Shown here: positions 44,518 to 54,286 of the stretch, piece after piece
How positions within the stretch are numbered: the first letter of the stretch is position 1
How the letters are laid out: every line of letters starts with the position of its first letter
Assembly: GCF_016411825.1 (NCBI RefSeq)
Contig: NZ_JAEKMH010000002.1
Span: forward strand, 372,001 to 436,000
Length of the DNA stretch: 64,000 nucleotides
Source of the DNA: Devosia sediminis
GTDB taxonomy: Bacteria > Pseudomonadota > Alphaproteobacteria > Rhizobiales > Devosiaceae
Direction: 5' to 3'
Program-made: the position numbers and the translations under genes
Notes under the pieces: model-generated
Database searches by the model: none
What the model was told of the DNA's origin: nothing
Seen by the model: the letters and a program-made list of their open reading frames with translations, nothing else

Positions 44518-45820
44518 TCTGGTCGCGCTCCGCTGTCTCTATCAGTTCATCGGGCACGCTCTGCTCGCGATGCACCGGGAATTCGTCGTCGTCACTATCA
44601 GCGCGCGGATCGAGCACAAAGCTCTCCGGCGTCGCCTGCTTGTCGCTCACCGGCTGGAACGGCGTACGGCCCGCGACATCGACGCTCTTGCGCACACGCA
44701 TGCGCAGATAGGCCGTGCCAGCCAGCGCGCCATGGAAGGTTGCGGTGACGACGAACAGACCCACCGGGTGCCAGGCGCCCATGATCATGGAAGCGACGGC
44801 CGGACCGATGGCGAGGCCCAGGCCCATGATGAGCAGCATGCCTCCGGCGATCTTGGCAAAATCGCCATCGCGGGCAAAGTCATTGGCGTGAGCCACGGCC
44901 ACCGCATAGATCGGGTTGGCGGCAAAGCCATAGGCTGCGAACAACACATACATGCCCCAGCCAGCCTCGGGATTGATGATGGCGGTGAGCGCCCCCACCA
45001 CGGCTGCAAAGCCGGAAAGGCCGATCATCACCAGCCGGCGATCGATGCGGTCGGAGAGGCGGCCGAAGGGGACCTGAGCGATGGCGCCCAGAATGGCGGC
45101 GATCGCAAAAAGCAGCGCGATGCCGCTGGCATCCAAGCCCTGCTCATAGCCATAGACCGGCGCCAGCGTGCCGAAGGCACCATTGGCCATGCCGCAGGAA
45201 AAGGCGGCGATCACCGCGACCGGCGAGGTCTTGTAGAGCAGCTTGAGGTCGAGCTTTGCCGATTGTAGCGGCCGCGGCTGCGGGCTCGATGTGAGGGCGG
45301 TGGGGAGCACGGCGCAGATGAAGCTGATGGCGCCGATGACGAAGGGGACATAGCCGGCCGTACCGGTGATCGACATGGCGATCTGCCCCAGCGTCGAGGC
45401 GGCCATATTGATGGTCACATAGATCGAAAAGATGGTGCCGCGACTCTTGTTGTCGGCAACCTCGTTGAGCCAGCTCTCGACGATCATGGCGGCGCCGGCA
45501 AAGCAGAAGCCGCTGAGGGCACGCAGCACGATCCAGCTCACGTCGTTGATCCAGAGGAGGTTGAGCAGGATGGTGATCGTGCCGATGGCCGCCATGACCG
45601 AGAACGCCCTTATATGGCCGGCCTTGCGCACGATCAGCGGCACGAACAGCGAGCCGGCGACGAAGCCGACCGACCACCCGGTGCCGATGAGACCGAGGGC
45701 GAGCAGGGAGAAGTTCTCCTCGGCGCCGCGCACCGAGAGGAGCAGGCCCTGCAGGCCGCCGCCGAACATCAGCAGCGCAGAACCAAGGAAAAGGGCATAG
45801 ATTTTGATGACGGAAGCCAT
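44495..45820 (-). CDS. MFS transporter (YcaD-like)
   Basis: A 441-aa major facilitator with 12 predicted helices in about the first 370 residues and a polar, acidic cytoplasmic tail. Landmarks are MFGGGLQGLLLSVRGAEENF in helix 1, the RALSGFCFAGAAMIVESWLN segment and PFGRLSDRIDRR between helices 8 and 9. It resembles the YcaD/UhpC-like group with unknown substrates. Its 3' end overlaps moaB by 23 bases, which may reflect coupling rather than shared function. Confidence 0.88.
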   Translation of the reverse strand: MASVIKIYALFLGSALLMFGGGLQGLLLSVRGAEENFSLLALGLIGTGWSVGFVAGSLFVPLIVRKAGHIRAFSVMAAIGTITILLNLLWINDVSWIVLRALSGFCFAGAAMIVESWLNEVADNKSRGTIFSIYVTINMAASTLGQIAMSITGTAGYVPFVIGAISFICAVLPTALTSSPQPRPLQSAKLDLKLLYKTSPVAVIAAFSCGMANGAFGTLAPVYGYEQGLDASGIALLFAIAAILGAIAQVPFGRLSDRIDRRLVMIGLSGFAAVVGALTAIINPEAGWGMYVLFAAYGFAANPIYAVAVAHANDFARDGDFAKIAGGMLLIMGLGLAIGPAVASMIMGAWHPVGLFVVTATFHGALAGTAYLRMRVRKSVDVAGRTPFQPVSDKQATPESFVLDPRADSDDDEFPVHREQSVPDELIETAERDQNVQDKPV

Positions 45821-45913
45821 GACGCTATCGGCCTTCGTTGCGGGTCGGATGGGTGCAAATCACTCAACACGACCATAGCGCGTGCGGTTGCGCTGGCCAG
45901 CCGGAAATTACCC

Positions 45914-46729
45914 TCAGCCGATGCCCATTTCGTCCATCCTGCGCCGGAAGCTCAGGAGGTCGCGCCAGGCCTGCTGCTTGGCGGGCGGATTGCGCAGGAG
46001 ATAGGCCGGATGGAGCGTGGGCAGGGCGGCGACCTGGTGCGCGCCGATGGCAATGTCCTGCCACTGGCCGCGCATCTTGATGATGCCGGCAGTGGTCTTG
46101 AACACCGTCTGCATGGCCGGGCCACCCAGCGTCAGCACGAGCCTGGGCGCCACCAATTCCACCTGTCGGAGCAGGAAGGGAAGGCAGAGCTCCATTTCCT
46201 CGGGCGTCGGCGTGCGATTGCCGGGCGGGCGCCAGGGCACGGTGTTGACGATATAGACGGAGGTGCGGTCCAGCCCGATGGCGCCCAGCATGCGGTCGAG
46301 CAACTGGCCCGAGCGTCCGACAAAGGGCTTGCCCTGTCGATCTTCCTCGGCGCCGGGCGCCTCGCCGATCAGCATCACTTTCGCGTCCGGATTGCCATCG
46401 GCAAACACCAGTTGGGTGGCGCGGAACTTGAGGCCGCAACCGTCATAGGCGTCCAGAATGCCGCGCAGTTCGTCGAGCGATTGCGCCTTGGCAGCCAGTT
46501 GCCGCGCCTCGGCCGGGTCGCCGCCGATGGGGCCTTGCGACGGGATGGCGGCCGCCGGCGCTGAGGCAGGCTGCGCGGCGGCGCGCGGGGGCATGGTCAC
46601 TGCGGCGGGCGGCTTCTGCGCGAAGCGGTCGACCGGTTCGTCGACCACGGCCAGATCCACTCCGGCCGCCCGATACCAGTCGAGCACCGAGAGCAGTTCG
46701 GCATTGTTGAGCGGTCGATCTTGAGACAT
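45914..46729 (-). CDS. Uracil-DNA glycosylase family protein (family 4-like)
   Basis: A 271-aa protein. An N-terminal Ala/Pro-rich linker (to about 75) precedes a uracil-DNA glycosylase domain: [21 protein letters not shown] holds the catalytic motif, [14 protein letters not shown] is the family-4 signature, and [13 protein letters not shown] supplies the catalytic His. Such enzymes remove uracil left by cytosine deamination. Canonical family-4 enzymes bind a 4Fe-4S cluster with four cysteines; only two (DGCGLK and MELCLPF) are seen near the expected places, so a cluster is doubtful. It is divergent from the ETF-QO gene. Confidence 0.9.
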   Translation of the reverse strand: MSQDRPLNNAELLSVLDWYRAAGVDLAVVDEPVDRFAQKPPAAVTMPPRAAAQPASAPAAAIPSQGPIGGDPAEARQLAAKAQSLDELRGILDAYDGCGLKFRATQLVFADGNPDAKVMLIGEAPGAEEDRQGKPFVGRSGQLLDRMLGAIGLDRTSVYIVNTVPWRPPGNRTPTPEEMELCLPFLLRQVELVAPRLVLTLGGPAMQTVFKTTAGIIKMRGQWQDIAIGAHQVAALPTLHPAYLLRNPPAKQQAWRDLLSFRRRMDEMGIG

Positions 46730-46806
46730 CGGCCCCGTTATGTCACACCCCGTCCGAGGCGACCAGTCGCCAATCCCTGCGCCTTCGCCCCAAAGGTGAT
46801 TTGTCC

Positions 46807-48459
46807 ATGGCTGAAGCCGGCAATCGTGAAACGCTGACGACCGATGTGCTGATCGTAGGAGCCGGCCCTTCGGGCCTGGCTGCTGCCATCCGGCTCAAGC
46901 AGCGTCATCCCGACATTGCCGTGACTGTGGTGGAAAAGGCTGCCGAAATCGGTGGCCACATCCTCTCCGGCGCCGTCATGGATCCGGTGGGGCTCGATGC
47001 CCTCATCCCAGACTGGCGGCTCAAGGGCGCACCGGTCGGCCCCAATGTCACCGAGGACACCTACCATTTCCTGACCCGGACCGGCGATTTCGCCTTTCCC
47101 CATGCGCTCGTGCCGCCGCAGATGCGCACCGCCGATGGCATCATCGTCAGCCTCGGCGACCTCGTGCGCTGGCTCGGCGAGCAAGCGGCCGAACTCGGCG
47201 TTGATATCTTTCCGATGACCGCGGCCGTCGATGTGCTGCGCAGTGGCGATGGCCCGGTGCGCGGCATCATCACCGGCGATCTTGGTCGCGATGCCCAGGG
47301 CAATCCCAAGCCCGGCTTTGCCGAGGGTATTGCGCTCGAGGCCAAATATACGCTGATCGCCGAAGGCGCGCGTGGATCGCTGGCCAAGGGGCTCATCGCC
47401 GATTTCGACCTGACCCGGAATGCCAGCCCGCAGAAATATGGTCTCGGCATCAAGGAAGTCTGGGAACTGCCGGCAGATCGCCACGAGGAAGGCCGCGTCG
47501 ACCATTATCTCGGCTTCCCGCTCGACAACGCGACCGGCGGCGGCGGCTTTGCCTACCATGCGCAGGACCGGAAGCTTTATCTCGGCCTCGTCGTGCACCT
47601 CGACTACGCCGATCCGACCCTTTCGCCCTTTGACGAGTTCCAGCGCTTCAAGACCCATAAGTCGATTGCTCGCCTGCTCGAAGGCGCAACCCGTATCAGT
47701 TACGGCGCGCGCGCCATCACGGCGGGCGGCTGGCAGGCCATTCCTGACCTGGCCTTTGCAGGGGGCGCACTGATCGGCTGCGCGGCCGGCTTCATGAATG
47801 CCCCGCGATTGAAGGCCATCCACAATGCCATCCTCTCGGGCATCGGCGCTGCTGACGCTGTGGGCGAGGCGGTTGCCGCGGGACGCCAGCATGATCGCAT
47901 CGACGATCTCGCACACCATGTTCTCTCCACCGGCATCGAAAAGGAACTGCGCGGGGTGCGCAACCTGAAGCCGCTCTGGAGCCGCTTCGGCACGCTGGCC
48001 GGCGCCTTCCTTGGCGGGTTCGACATGTGGTGTCAGACCGTGCTGCGTTTCTCGCCTTTCGGGACGCAAACCTGGTCGACGCCGGATGCAGGAAAACTCA
48101 AGCTGAGGAAAGACGTGGCACCGCGCCAGTACGACCGGCCAGACGGCAAGACCACGTTCGACCGGACATCCTCGGTGTTCCTCGCCAATCTGGCGCATGA
48201 CGAGGACCAACCGGTGCATTTGCGGCTTGCCGACCCGGCCGTGCCGGTGCGGGACAACCTGCCGCTCTATGGCGAGCCGGCGCCGCTTTATTGCCCGGCC
48301 GGGGTCTATGAAATGGCCGAGGAGGGTGGCGCGCCGGTGTTCCGCATTCATGCCGCCAATTGCGTGCACTGCAAGACCTGCGACATCAAGGATCCGGCCG
48401 GCAACATCACCTGGGTGCCGCCGGAAGGTGGCAGCGGCCCGAACTACAACGGAATGTGA
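46807..48459 (+). CDS. etfD: Electron transfer flavoprotein-ubiquinone oxidoreductase
   Basis: A 550-aa FAD and 4Fe-4S enzyme that passes electrons from ETF, reduced by fatty and amino acid oxidation, to ubiquinone at the inner membrane. The FAD-binding GAGPSG loop is at residues 18-23. Another FAD segment is GGHILSGAVMDP, and the C-terminal ferredoxin-like domain has NCVHCKTCDIKDP with the cluster cysteines. The ATG at 46807 has AGGTGA 7 bases upstream; a TTG six bases earlier is less likely. It is divergent from the uracil-DNA glycosylase gene. Confidence 0.96.
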   Translation: MAEAGNRETLTTDVLIVGAGPSGLAAAIRLKQRHPDIAVTVVEKAAEIGGHILSGAVMDPVGLDALIPDWRLKGAPVGPNVTEDTYHFLTRTGDFAFPHALVPPQMRTADGIIVSLGDLVRWLGEQAAELGVDIFPMTAAVDVLRSGDGPVRGIITGDLGRDAQGNPKPGFAEGIALEAKYTLIAEGARGSLAKGLIADFDLTRNASPQKYGLGIKEVWELPADRHEEGRVDHYLGFPLDNATGGGGFAYHAQDRKLYLGLVVHLDYADPTLSPFDEFQRFKTHKSIARLLEGATRISYGARAITAGGWQAIPDLAFAGGALIGCAAGFMNAPRLKAIHNAILSGIGAADAVGEAVAAGRQHDRIDDLAHHVLSTGIEKELRGVRNLKPLWSRFGTLAGAFLGGFDMWCQTVLRFSPFGTQTWSTPDAGKLKLRKDVAPRQYDRPDGKTTFDRTSSVFLANLAHDEDQPVHLRLADPAVPVRDNLPLYGEPAPLYCPAGVYEMAEEGGAPVFRIHAANCVHCKTCDIKDPAGNITWVPPEGGSGPNYNGM

Positions 48460-48552
48460 CTGCGCAAGGGGCAGCGGCCTTGCGTGCAGTCGCAAAACGG
48501 ACAATCTTTGCGCCCATCGCAGCCGTTATCGGCAACGGGAGTATCTGAGCAC

Positions 48553-50286
48553 GTGACCCTGCTTTCCAATCGACCTGTGCAGCGCCTGGCCATCGTGGCG
48601 CTGCTGGCCCTGTTTGCCACCCCGCTGGCGGCGCAGACAGGCGCGAGCCTATCGGTACAGCAGGCCGCGCAGGACATCCTCAATCTGTTCCGGCCCAGCG
48701 CGACCGGCGCCTATATGGCAGGCCAGCAGGCGCTCAAGGACCTGCGCACCGACGAAGCCGCGCGGTATTTCTCCGATGCGGCGCAGGCGGATTGGGACAA
48801 TCCCGTTCTGGTGGAGCGCGCCTTCGTAGCGCTGGCGACCGACGGACAGATCGGTCGTTCCGCCTCGACCGCCCGCCACATGCTCGAACTCGATGCCGAA
48901 AACGAACTGGCTGAACTCGTGGTGGCGACCGAAGCGCTCAAGGAGCGTCGCTATGCCTCCGCAGCCCGTCAGTTGTCGGAGATTTCACAGGACAGTTTCA
49001 GTGGCATCACCGCGGGTATCCTGCGCGCCTGGGCGCTGGTCGGCGACAACAGGGGTGCCGAGGCACAGGCCCTGATGGAAGAACTCGGCGCGACGGCTCT
49101 CGAGGACTTCCTGGTCTTCCACCGCGCGCTCATGGCCGAGGCCGCCGGTGACACGGAACTGGCGCTCGAATTGGCCGAGAGGGCCTTCAATGCCGAGCCG
49201 TTCGTGGCGCGCATGGCCGAGGTCTATGCCCGCATGCTGGCCAATTCAGGTGATTTCCAAGCTGCCAAGGACGTCATCGACGCGTTCGAAGCCGATGGCC
49301 TCACCCATCCCATCATCGACCTCGTGAGCGATGCCGTCGACGAGGGTCGTCGTCCGGGCGTCTTCGCAGCCAATGTCCAGGTGGGGGCGGCCGAGATGTT
49401 CCACGGCATCGGCGTGGCCCTGGCACGCGACGGCAGCGCGGACCTGGCACTGGTCTTCCTCCGCCTCGGCGTCTACCTCGATCCCGGCGCCGACGTGATT
49501 TCGCTGGCGCTGGGCCAGTTGCTGGACGAATCCGGCCAGCACGACGCGGCCAATGCCATCTACGATGCCATTTCCGCCAATTCCCCGCTCAAGCCCATGG
49601 CCGTGGTGCGCGTGGCGCAGAACCTCGATGCCGTCGGCGATCGCGACGAGGCCATTCGCCGCCTCAAGAATATCGTGGCGACCCGTCCGAACGATCTCGA
49701 TGCGGTATCCGTGCTGGGCGACCTGCTGCGCTATGACGAGGATTATCTTGCGGCGGCCGACGCTTACGGCAAGGCCCTGGAGATTTCGGGTGGCGAAGCG
49801 CCCAGCGACTGGCGCTTCTATTATGTGCGCGGCATCGCCTATGAACGGGCCAAGGAGTGGGAAAAGGCCGAGGCCGATTTCCTCCAGGCGCTGGAGCTCA
49901 ATCCCGACCAGCCGCAGGTGCTGAACTACCTCGGTTATAGCTGGATCGACCAGGACATGCATTTCGAACGGGCGCTCGAGATGATCGAGAAGGCCGTCGA
50001 GGCGCAGCCCCAGGACGGGTACATCATCGATTCGCTCGGCTGGGCCTTCTACAAGCTCGACCGCATGGAGGAAGCCGTCGAGACGCTGGAACGCGCCGTC
50101 ATGCTGTTGCCCAACGACCCCGAGATCAACGACCATCTCGGCGACGCCTATTGGAAGGCCGGGCGAAAGCTGGAAGCCCGCTTCCAGTGGAATATCGCCC
50201 GCTCGGTCGACAGCGTCGGCAATGTGGCCGAGCGCGTCGCGCCCAAGCTCGCCGATGGCCTGACGCCCGCGACCGAGACCGAATAA
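48553..50286 (+). CDS. TPR-repeat exported protein
   Basis: A protein of about 577 aa made almost wholly of tetratricopeptide repeats, with an N-terminal signal anchor (VQRLAIVALLALFATPLAAQ). Clear repeats occur in the C-terminal part (e.g. WEKAEADFLQALELNPDQPQ, FERALEMIEKAVEAQPQDG, EEAVETLERAVMLLPNDPE). TPRs mediate protein-protein contacts; its partner is unknown. I propose the GTG at 48553, with GGGAG about 11 bases upstream; an ATG at 48484 in the same frame is an alternative. ispE begins 7 bases after its stop, so the two are cotranscribed, a common alphaproteobacterial pair. Confidence 0.85.
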   Translation: MTLLSNRPVQRLAIVALLALFATPLAAQTGASLSVQQAAQDILNLFRPSATGAYMAGQQALKDLRTDEAARYFSDAAQADWDNPVLVERAFVALATDGQIGRSASTARHMLELDAENELAELVVATEALKERRYASAARQLSEISQDSFSGITAGILRAWALVGDNRGAEAQALMEELGATALEDFLVFHRALMAEAAGDTELALELAERAFNAEPFVARMAEVYARMLANSGDFQAAKDVIDAFEADGLTHPIIDLVSDAVDEGRRPGVFAANVQVGAAEMFHGIGVALARDGSADLALVFLRLGVYLDPGADVISLALGQLLDESGQHDAANAIYDAISANSPLKPMAVVRVAQNLDAVGDRDEAIRRLKNIVATRPNDLDAVSVLGDLLRYDEDYLAAADAYGKALEISGGEAPSDWRFYYVRGIAYERAKEWEKAEADFLQALELNPDQPQVLNYLGYSWIDQDMHFERALEMIEKAVEAQPQDGYIIDSLGWAFYKLDRMEEAVETLERAVMLLPNDPEINDHLGDAYWKAGRKLEARFQWNIARSVDSVGNVAERVAPKLADGLTPATETE

Positions 50287-50293
50287 GTCGTTG

Positions 50294-51172
50294 ATGGGCG
50301 AAGCCGCGTTCGAGGCAGCGCCAGCCAAGATCAACCTGGCGCTGCACGTGACGCGCCGGCGCGAGGACGGCTATCACGATCTCGAAAGCCTGATCGTCTT
50401 TGCCGATATCGGCGATGACCTGACAGCCGAGGCGGCTGATGCGGACAGCCTGGCCATTTCCGGTCCCTTTGCGGAGGGACTGGGGGCAGGGCCGACAAAT
50501 TTGGTATTGCGCGCCGTGGCCGCCTTTCGCGCCCGCTGGCCCGAACTGTCCCCGCCGGGTCTCAAACTGCATCTGGTCAAGAACCTGCCGGTGGCCTCCG
50601 GTATCGGCGGCGGCTCCGCCGATGCGGCCGCCGCCTTGCGCATCATGGTGGCGTTGTCGTCGGGGCCTGTGCCTGTCCCTGAACTGCTCGACCTTGCGGC
50701 CGGGCTCGGCGCCGATGTGCCGGCTTGCCTGCTGTCGCGGCCGCTGGTGGCGCGCGGCGTAGGCGAAATCCTCTCGCCGCTGGCGCAGTTTCCGCAGCTC
50801 TACATCACCCTCGTCAATCCCAAGGTCCCGGTCTCGACACCCGATGTGTTCCGCCGGCTGCGGGCGCATGACAACTATCCGCTGCCGGCGCTGCCCGAGC
50901 CGCTGACCAGGCCGGCACAATTGGGGCTCTGGCTCAACGAAACGCGCAACGACCTCCAGCCGCCCGCTATCAAGCTGGTGCCCGAAATCGGCGTCATCGT
51001 CGATGAGCTGGCCGAGGCGCCCGGTGTCATGCTCTCGCGCATGTCCGGCTCCGGCGCGACCGTGTTCGGCCTCTTCGGTTCGGAAGGTCAGGCGCACGAC
51101 GCCGCCAGCCAGATGCGCAAACTGCATCCGGATTACTGGGTAGGCACAGCACCGGTATTGGGCGTGAGCTAG
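50294..51172 (+). CDS. ispE: 4-diphosphocytidyl-2-C-methyl-D-erythritol kinase
   Basis: A GHMP kinase of the MEP isoprenoid pathway, 292 aa. The start motif PAKINLALHVTRRREDGYHD, the ATP loop LPVASGIGGGSADAAAALR and the final MSGSGATVFGLF motif are all intact. The ATG at 50294 is preceded in frame by a TTG. The next gene is convergent and makes polyprenyl diphosphate, so two isoprenoid steps lie side by side. Confidence 0.96.
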   Translation: MGEAAFEAAPAKINLALHVTRRREDGYHDLESLIVFADIGDDLTAEAADADSLAISGPFAEGLGAGPTNLVLRAVAAFRARWPELSPPGLKLHLVKNLPVASGIGGGSADAAAALRIMVALSSGPVPVPELLDLAAGLGADVPACLLSRPLVARGVGEILSPLAQFPQLYITLVNPKVPVSTPDVFRRLRAHDNYPLPALPEPLTRPAQLGLWLNETRNDLQPPAIKLVPEIGVIVDELAEAPGVMLSRMSGSGATVFGLFGSEGQAHDAASQMRKLHPDYWVGTAPVLGVS

Positions 51173-51210
51173 CGCAGCGTGTGTCGGAAAATCGTGAGTC
51201 GCACGGCCGA

Positions 51211-52230
51211 TCAGCTCGCGCGGCTGACCGAATGGAGCACGACGTCGGCCAGGATCGACTTCATCTCGCTCTCCGGCAGGGGCGAAAGAGCGGCGATGGC
51301 GGCGCGGGCGTGGGCCTGCGCTTTTTCAAGCGTCTGGCCCAGCGTGTCATAGCGGTTGAAGATCGCCACCACCTGGTGCACTTCGAGGTCAGTCGCCTCC
51401 GCCTTGCCCAGCGCCGAGGCGATGATGGCGCGTTCGCTTTCGGTCCCGGCCTTGAGGGCGAGGATGACAGGCAAGGTCATCTTGCCCTCGCGCAGATCGT
51501 CGCCGACATTCTTCCCCAGCGTGCCGGACTGGCCGCCATAGTCGAGCGCATCGTCGACGAGCTGGAAGGCATTGCCCAGTTCGAGACCATAGAGTGCCAG
51601 GGCCTTGCGGCCGGCCTCGTCGGCGCCGCCCGACATCGCGCCCACTTCGCAGGCCGCCTCGAACAACACCGCCGTCTTGGCGCGGATCACTTCGGCATAA
51701 TCCTCGGGCGTAGTATCGAGATCGCCGGTCTTGGCGAGCTGGAATACTTCGCCCTCGGCCATCACGGCGGAGGCCGCAGAGAGCACGCCCAGCGCGTCGA
51801 CATTGCGGGTCTCGACCATCATCATGAAGGCCTGGCCCAGCAGGAAATCGCCCACCAGGATCGACGCCTTGTTGCCCCAGACCATGCGGGCCGCCGGCTT
51901 GCCGCGGCGCATGTCGCTCTCATCCACGACATCGTCGTGGAGCAGGGTGGCATTGTGCATGAATTCGACGGCGGCGGCGAAATTGATGGCGCTGCCATTG
52001 CCCTTGGCAAACAGGAGGGCGGCGGCGACGGTGAGCATCGGACGCAGGCGCTTGCCGCCACTGTCGATGAGGTAGCGCGCCAGTTCGGGCACCATGTCGA
52101 CATGGCTTCTGGCGCGATCGAGGATCAGCGCATTGACGCGCGCCATGTCGTCCGCCGTGGCGGCCATCAGCCGCTCGACCGGGTTCATCGCTGGCGCTTC
52201 CTTGATCTGGGGCAGAACTGACACCGCCAT
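51211..52230 (-). CDS. Polyprenyl (octaprenyl/decaprenyl) diphosphate synthase
   Basis: A 339-aa all-trans polyprenyl synthase that builds the ubiquinone side chain. The first Asp-rich motif is D99-D-VV-D103 in NATLLHDDVVDESDMRRG, and the second is in GNAFQLVDDALDYGG. GGKRLRPML is the substrate-binding segment. The small residues before the first motif are typical of long-chain producers, but product length is not readable from sequence. The ATG at 52230 has AAGGA 4 bases upstream; the frame remains open further but diverges into the neighbouring methyltransferase region. It is convergent with ispE. Confidence 0.93.
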   Translation of the reverse strand: MAVSVLPQIKEAPAMNPVERLMAATADDMARVNALILDRARSHVDMVPELARYLIDSGGKRLRPMLTVAAALLFAKGNGSAINFAAAVEFMHNATLLHDDVVDESDMRRGKPAARMVWGNKASILVGDFLLGQAFMMMVETRNVDALGVLSAASAVMAEGEVFQLAKTGDLDTTPEDYAEVIRAKTAVLFEAACEVGAMSGGADEAGRKALALYGLELGNAFQLVDDALDYGGQSGTLGKNVGDDLREGKMTLPVILALKAGTESERAIIASALGKAEATDLEVHQVVAIFNRYDTLGQTLEKAQAHARAAIAALSPLPESEMKSILADVVLHSVSRAS

Positions 52231-52318
52231 AAAGTCCTTGTTGCCTTGCCTGGCAAATCGGGTTGAGACCGTCACGCGAGGCCATGTAAGGTCGCACGAA
52301 ACCAGCCATCCGGGTGCG

Positions 52319-53104
52319 ATGTCCCTAGACCAGCCAACCGAGTTTGTAAAACACCAAACCGTCACGCGCGATGCCTTTTTGGGTGGTCGCCTCACTCTGT
52401 CACAGCCCCGCAACGGTTTTCGCGCCGGCATGGACAGCGTGCTGCTTGGCGCGGCGGTGGCGGAAGGCTGTGAAAGCCTGCTCGATCTCGGCGCGGGCGT
52501 CGGTACGGCCGCCATGGTGGCGCTGGCTATGGGCCGGGCGGGGCACGCGGACCTCGTGGAGCGCGACCTGGCCACGGCGGAGCTGGCCCGAACCAACCTC
52601 GCCGACAATGGATTTGCCGATCGTGGAAATGTCCTCGCTGTGGATATCCAAGCCAGGGCCGCCGCACGCCGGGAGGCCGGGTTGCGGGACAATGCCTATG
52701 ACGTGGTGATCGCCAACCCGCCGTTTTTCGACGCGGGGAAGGGGACACCAGCGCCGCAGGCAACGCGCGCCGAGGCCCGTCATATGGGCAGCGCGGCGCT
52801 GGACACCTGGATTCGGTGCGCCGCCGGCAGCGCCAGGGCGGACGGCTCGGCAATCGTCATCTATCCGGCCCAGGGGCTGACCGCGCTGCTGGCGACCTTC
52901 GAACAGCGCTTTGGGTCCATCACTGTGCTGCCGCTGGCACCCCGGCCGGGCGAATCCGCGACCCGCATCCTGGTGCGGGGCATAAAAGGGTCGCGCGCGC
53001 CGTTGCGGCTGCTCTCGACCCGCCCCCTGCATGGGCCGGAAGGCCATGGCTTTGCCCCGGAATTCGACGCCATATTTCGCGGACGCGCGGCGCTCGACTG
53101 GTAA
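52319..53104 (+). CDS. TrmN6-like SAM-dependent methyltransferase
   Basis: A 261-aa class I methyltransferase of the tRNA1(Val) adenine-37 N6 group (TrmN6/YfiC). SAM motif I is LLDLGAGVGTAAMVA, and the catalytic N133-P-P-F136 is in DVVIANPPFFDAG, the signature for adenine N6 methylation. The target tRNA is inferred from family. The ATG at 52319 is preceded by a weak GGGTG. It diverges from the polyprenyl synthase gene and is followed by the S49 peptidase gene after 47 bases. Confidence 0.87.
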   Translation: MSLDQPTEFVKHQTVTRDAFLGGRLTLSQPRNGFRAGMDSVLLGAAVAEGCESLLDLGAGVGTAAMVALAMGRAGHADLVERDLATAELARTNLADNGFADRGNVLAVDIQARAAARREAGLRDNAYDVVIANPPFFDAGKGTPAPQATRAEARHMGSAALDTWIRCAAGSARADGSAIVIYPAQGLTALLATFEQRFGSITVLPLAPRPGESATRILVRGIKGSRAPLRLLSTRPLHGPEGHGFAPEFDAIFRGRAALDW

Positions 53105-53151
53105 TCGCCGGCGACGGTTCCTAAATGCTGAGCAATCCGAATGGAGGGGAC

Positions 53152-53991
53152 ATGTCCGAGACGCCAGCCAAGCGCAACTGGATGAGCCGTATGCTGCACC
53201 GCCCGACGACTGTGCCGGTGGTGCGGCTCCATGGCGTCATCGCGGCCGAGCAGCGCCAGGGCCGGCTCAACATTGCCTCGGTCGGGCCGCTGCTCGACAA
53301 GGCTTTCGGCATGAAATCGGCGCCGGCCGTGGCCATCGTCATCAATTCCCCGGGCGGATCGCCGGTTCAGAGCCGGCTGATTTCCAAACGCATCCGCGAC
53401 CTTGCCGACGAGCATGGCAAGCCGGTGCTGGTCTTTGTCGAGGATGCGGCGGCTTCGGGCGGCTATTTCATCGCCGTGGCCGGCGACGAGATCTTCGTCG
53501 ATCCCTCGTCCATCGTCGGCTCCATCGGCGTCATCATGGCGACTTTCGGCTTTGTCGGCGCGCTCGACAAGCTCGGCATCGAGCGGCGCGTGCATACGGC
53601 GGGCCGCAACAAGTCGACACTCGACCCGTTCCTGCCCGAAAAGGCCGAGGACGTTGAACGCATCGAGCGCTTCGAACTCGAAATCCACGAGGTCTTCATC
53701 GACCACGTCAAGGCTGGCCGGCGCGGCCGCCTCAAGGCCGACGACGACACCCTGTTCACCGGCGAGTGGTGGACTGGCCTTCGCAGCGTGGACCTTGGCC
53801 TCGTCGATGCGGTGGGCGATCTCCATGCCGTCATGCGCGAGCGCTATGGGCCCGACGTGGTGCTCAAGCCCATTGCGCCAAAGCGCCCATTCTTCGGTCT
53901 GCCGCGGCTGGGATTTTCCGCACAAGGCGTGGTAGAGGACGTCACCAGTTCACTTGAGGAGCGCGTCTGGTGGGCGCGCCTGGGTCTCTAG
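53152..53991 (+). CDS. sppA: S49 family signal peptide peptidase (SppA/SohB-like)
   Basis: A 279-aa serine peptidase that degrades leftover signal peptides. The Ser-Lys dyad is visible: S102 in DAAASGGYFIA and K154 in AGRNKSTLDPF; the oxyanion Gly lies in INSPGGSP. It corresponds to the short bacterial SppA form, with no clear N-terminal transmembrane helix. GGAGG (53141-53145) gives the start at 53152, and an ATG at 53125 in frame is rejected. The following small membrane gene starts 7 bases downstream. Confidence 0.92.
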   Translation: MSETPAKRNWMSRMLHRPTTVPVVRLHGVIAAEQRQGRLNIASVGPLLDKAFGMKSAPAVAIVINSPGGSPVQSRLISKRIRDLADEHGKPVLVFVEDAAASGGYFIAVAGDEIFVDPSSIVGSIGVIMATFGFVGALDKLGIERRVHTAGRNKSTLDPFLPEKAEDVERIERFELEIHEVFIDHVKAGRRGRLKADDDTLFTGEWWTGLRSVDLGLVDAVGDLHAVMRERYGPDVVLKPIAPKRPFFGLPRLGFSAQGVVEDVTSSLEERVWWARLGL

Positions 53992-53998
53992 GTCTTCG

Positions 53999-54232
53999 AT
54001 GCTGCTGCGCATTCTGCTTTTCGTCGGCCTCGCCATCTTTGTCTATTTCGGCGTCCGCCGCATCTGGAAGGATTGGTCGAACAAGTTCAACCATGATGCC
54101 GAGGAGGCCAAGCGCCTTGCCCGCGAGCGCGACAAGCTCGAGCGCCAGCGCACCGACGTGATCGATCTCAAGCGCGGCGACGACGGCACCTACCGGCCCA
54201 AGGATGGGAGCGATGCCGACAAGCGGCATTGA
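53999..54232 (+). CDS. Small single-span membrane protein
   Basis: A 77-aa protein: one N-terminal transmembrane helix (LLRILLFVGLAIFVYFGVRR) followed by a charged, probably helical tail (EEAKRLARERDKLERQ...). I know no family name. Similar short proteins are often encoded between sppA and glyQ in Rhizobiales. It begins 7 bases after the S49 peptidase gene. Confidence 0.7.
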   Translation: MLLRILLFVGLAIFVYFGVRRIWKDWSNKFNHDAEEAKRLARERDKLERQRTDVIDLKRGDDGTYRPKDGSDADKRH

Positions 54233-54286
54233 CCGCTTGGGCCTGCCAAACTAGAGGTTTGTCCCGCATATTGCAGGACAAAACCG

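Noticed and set aside
46738..48504. Open frame of 588 codons antisense to the ETF-QO gene
   Set aside because: Shadow frame; the plus-strand gene has all enzyme motifs.
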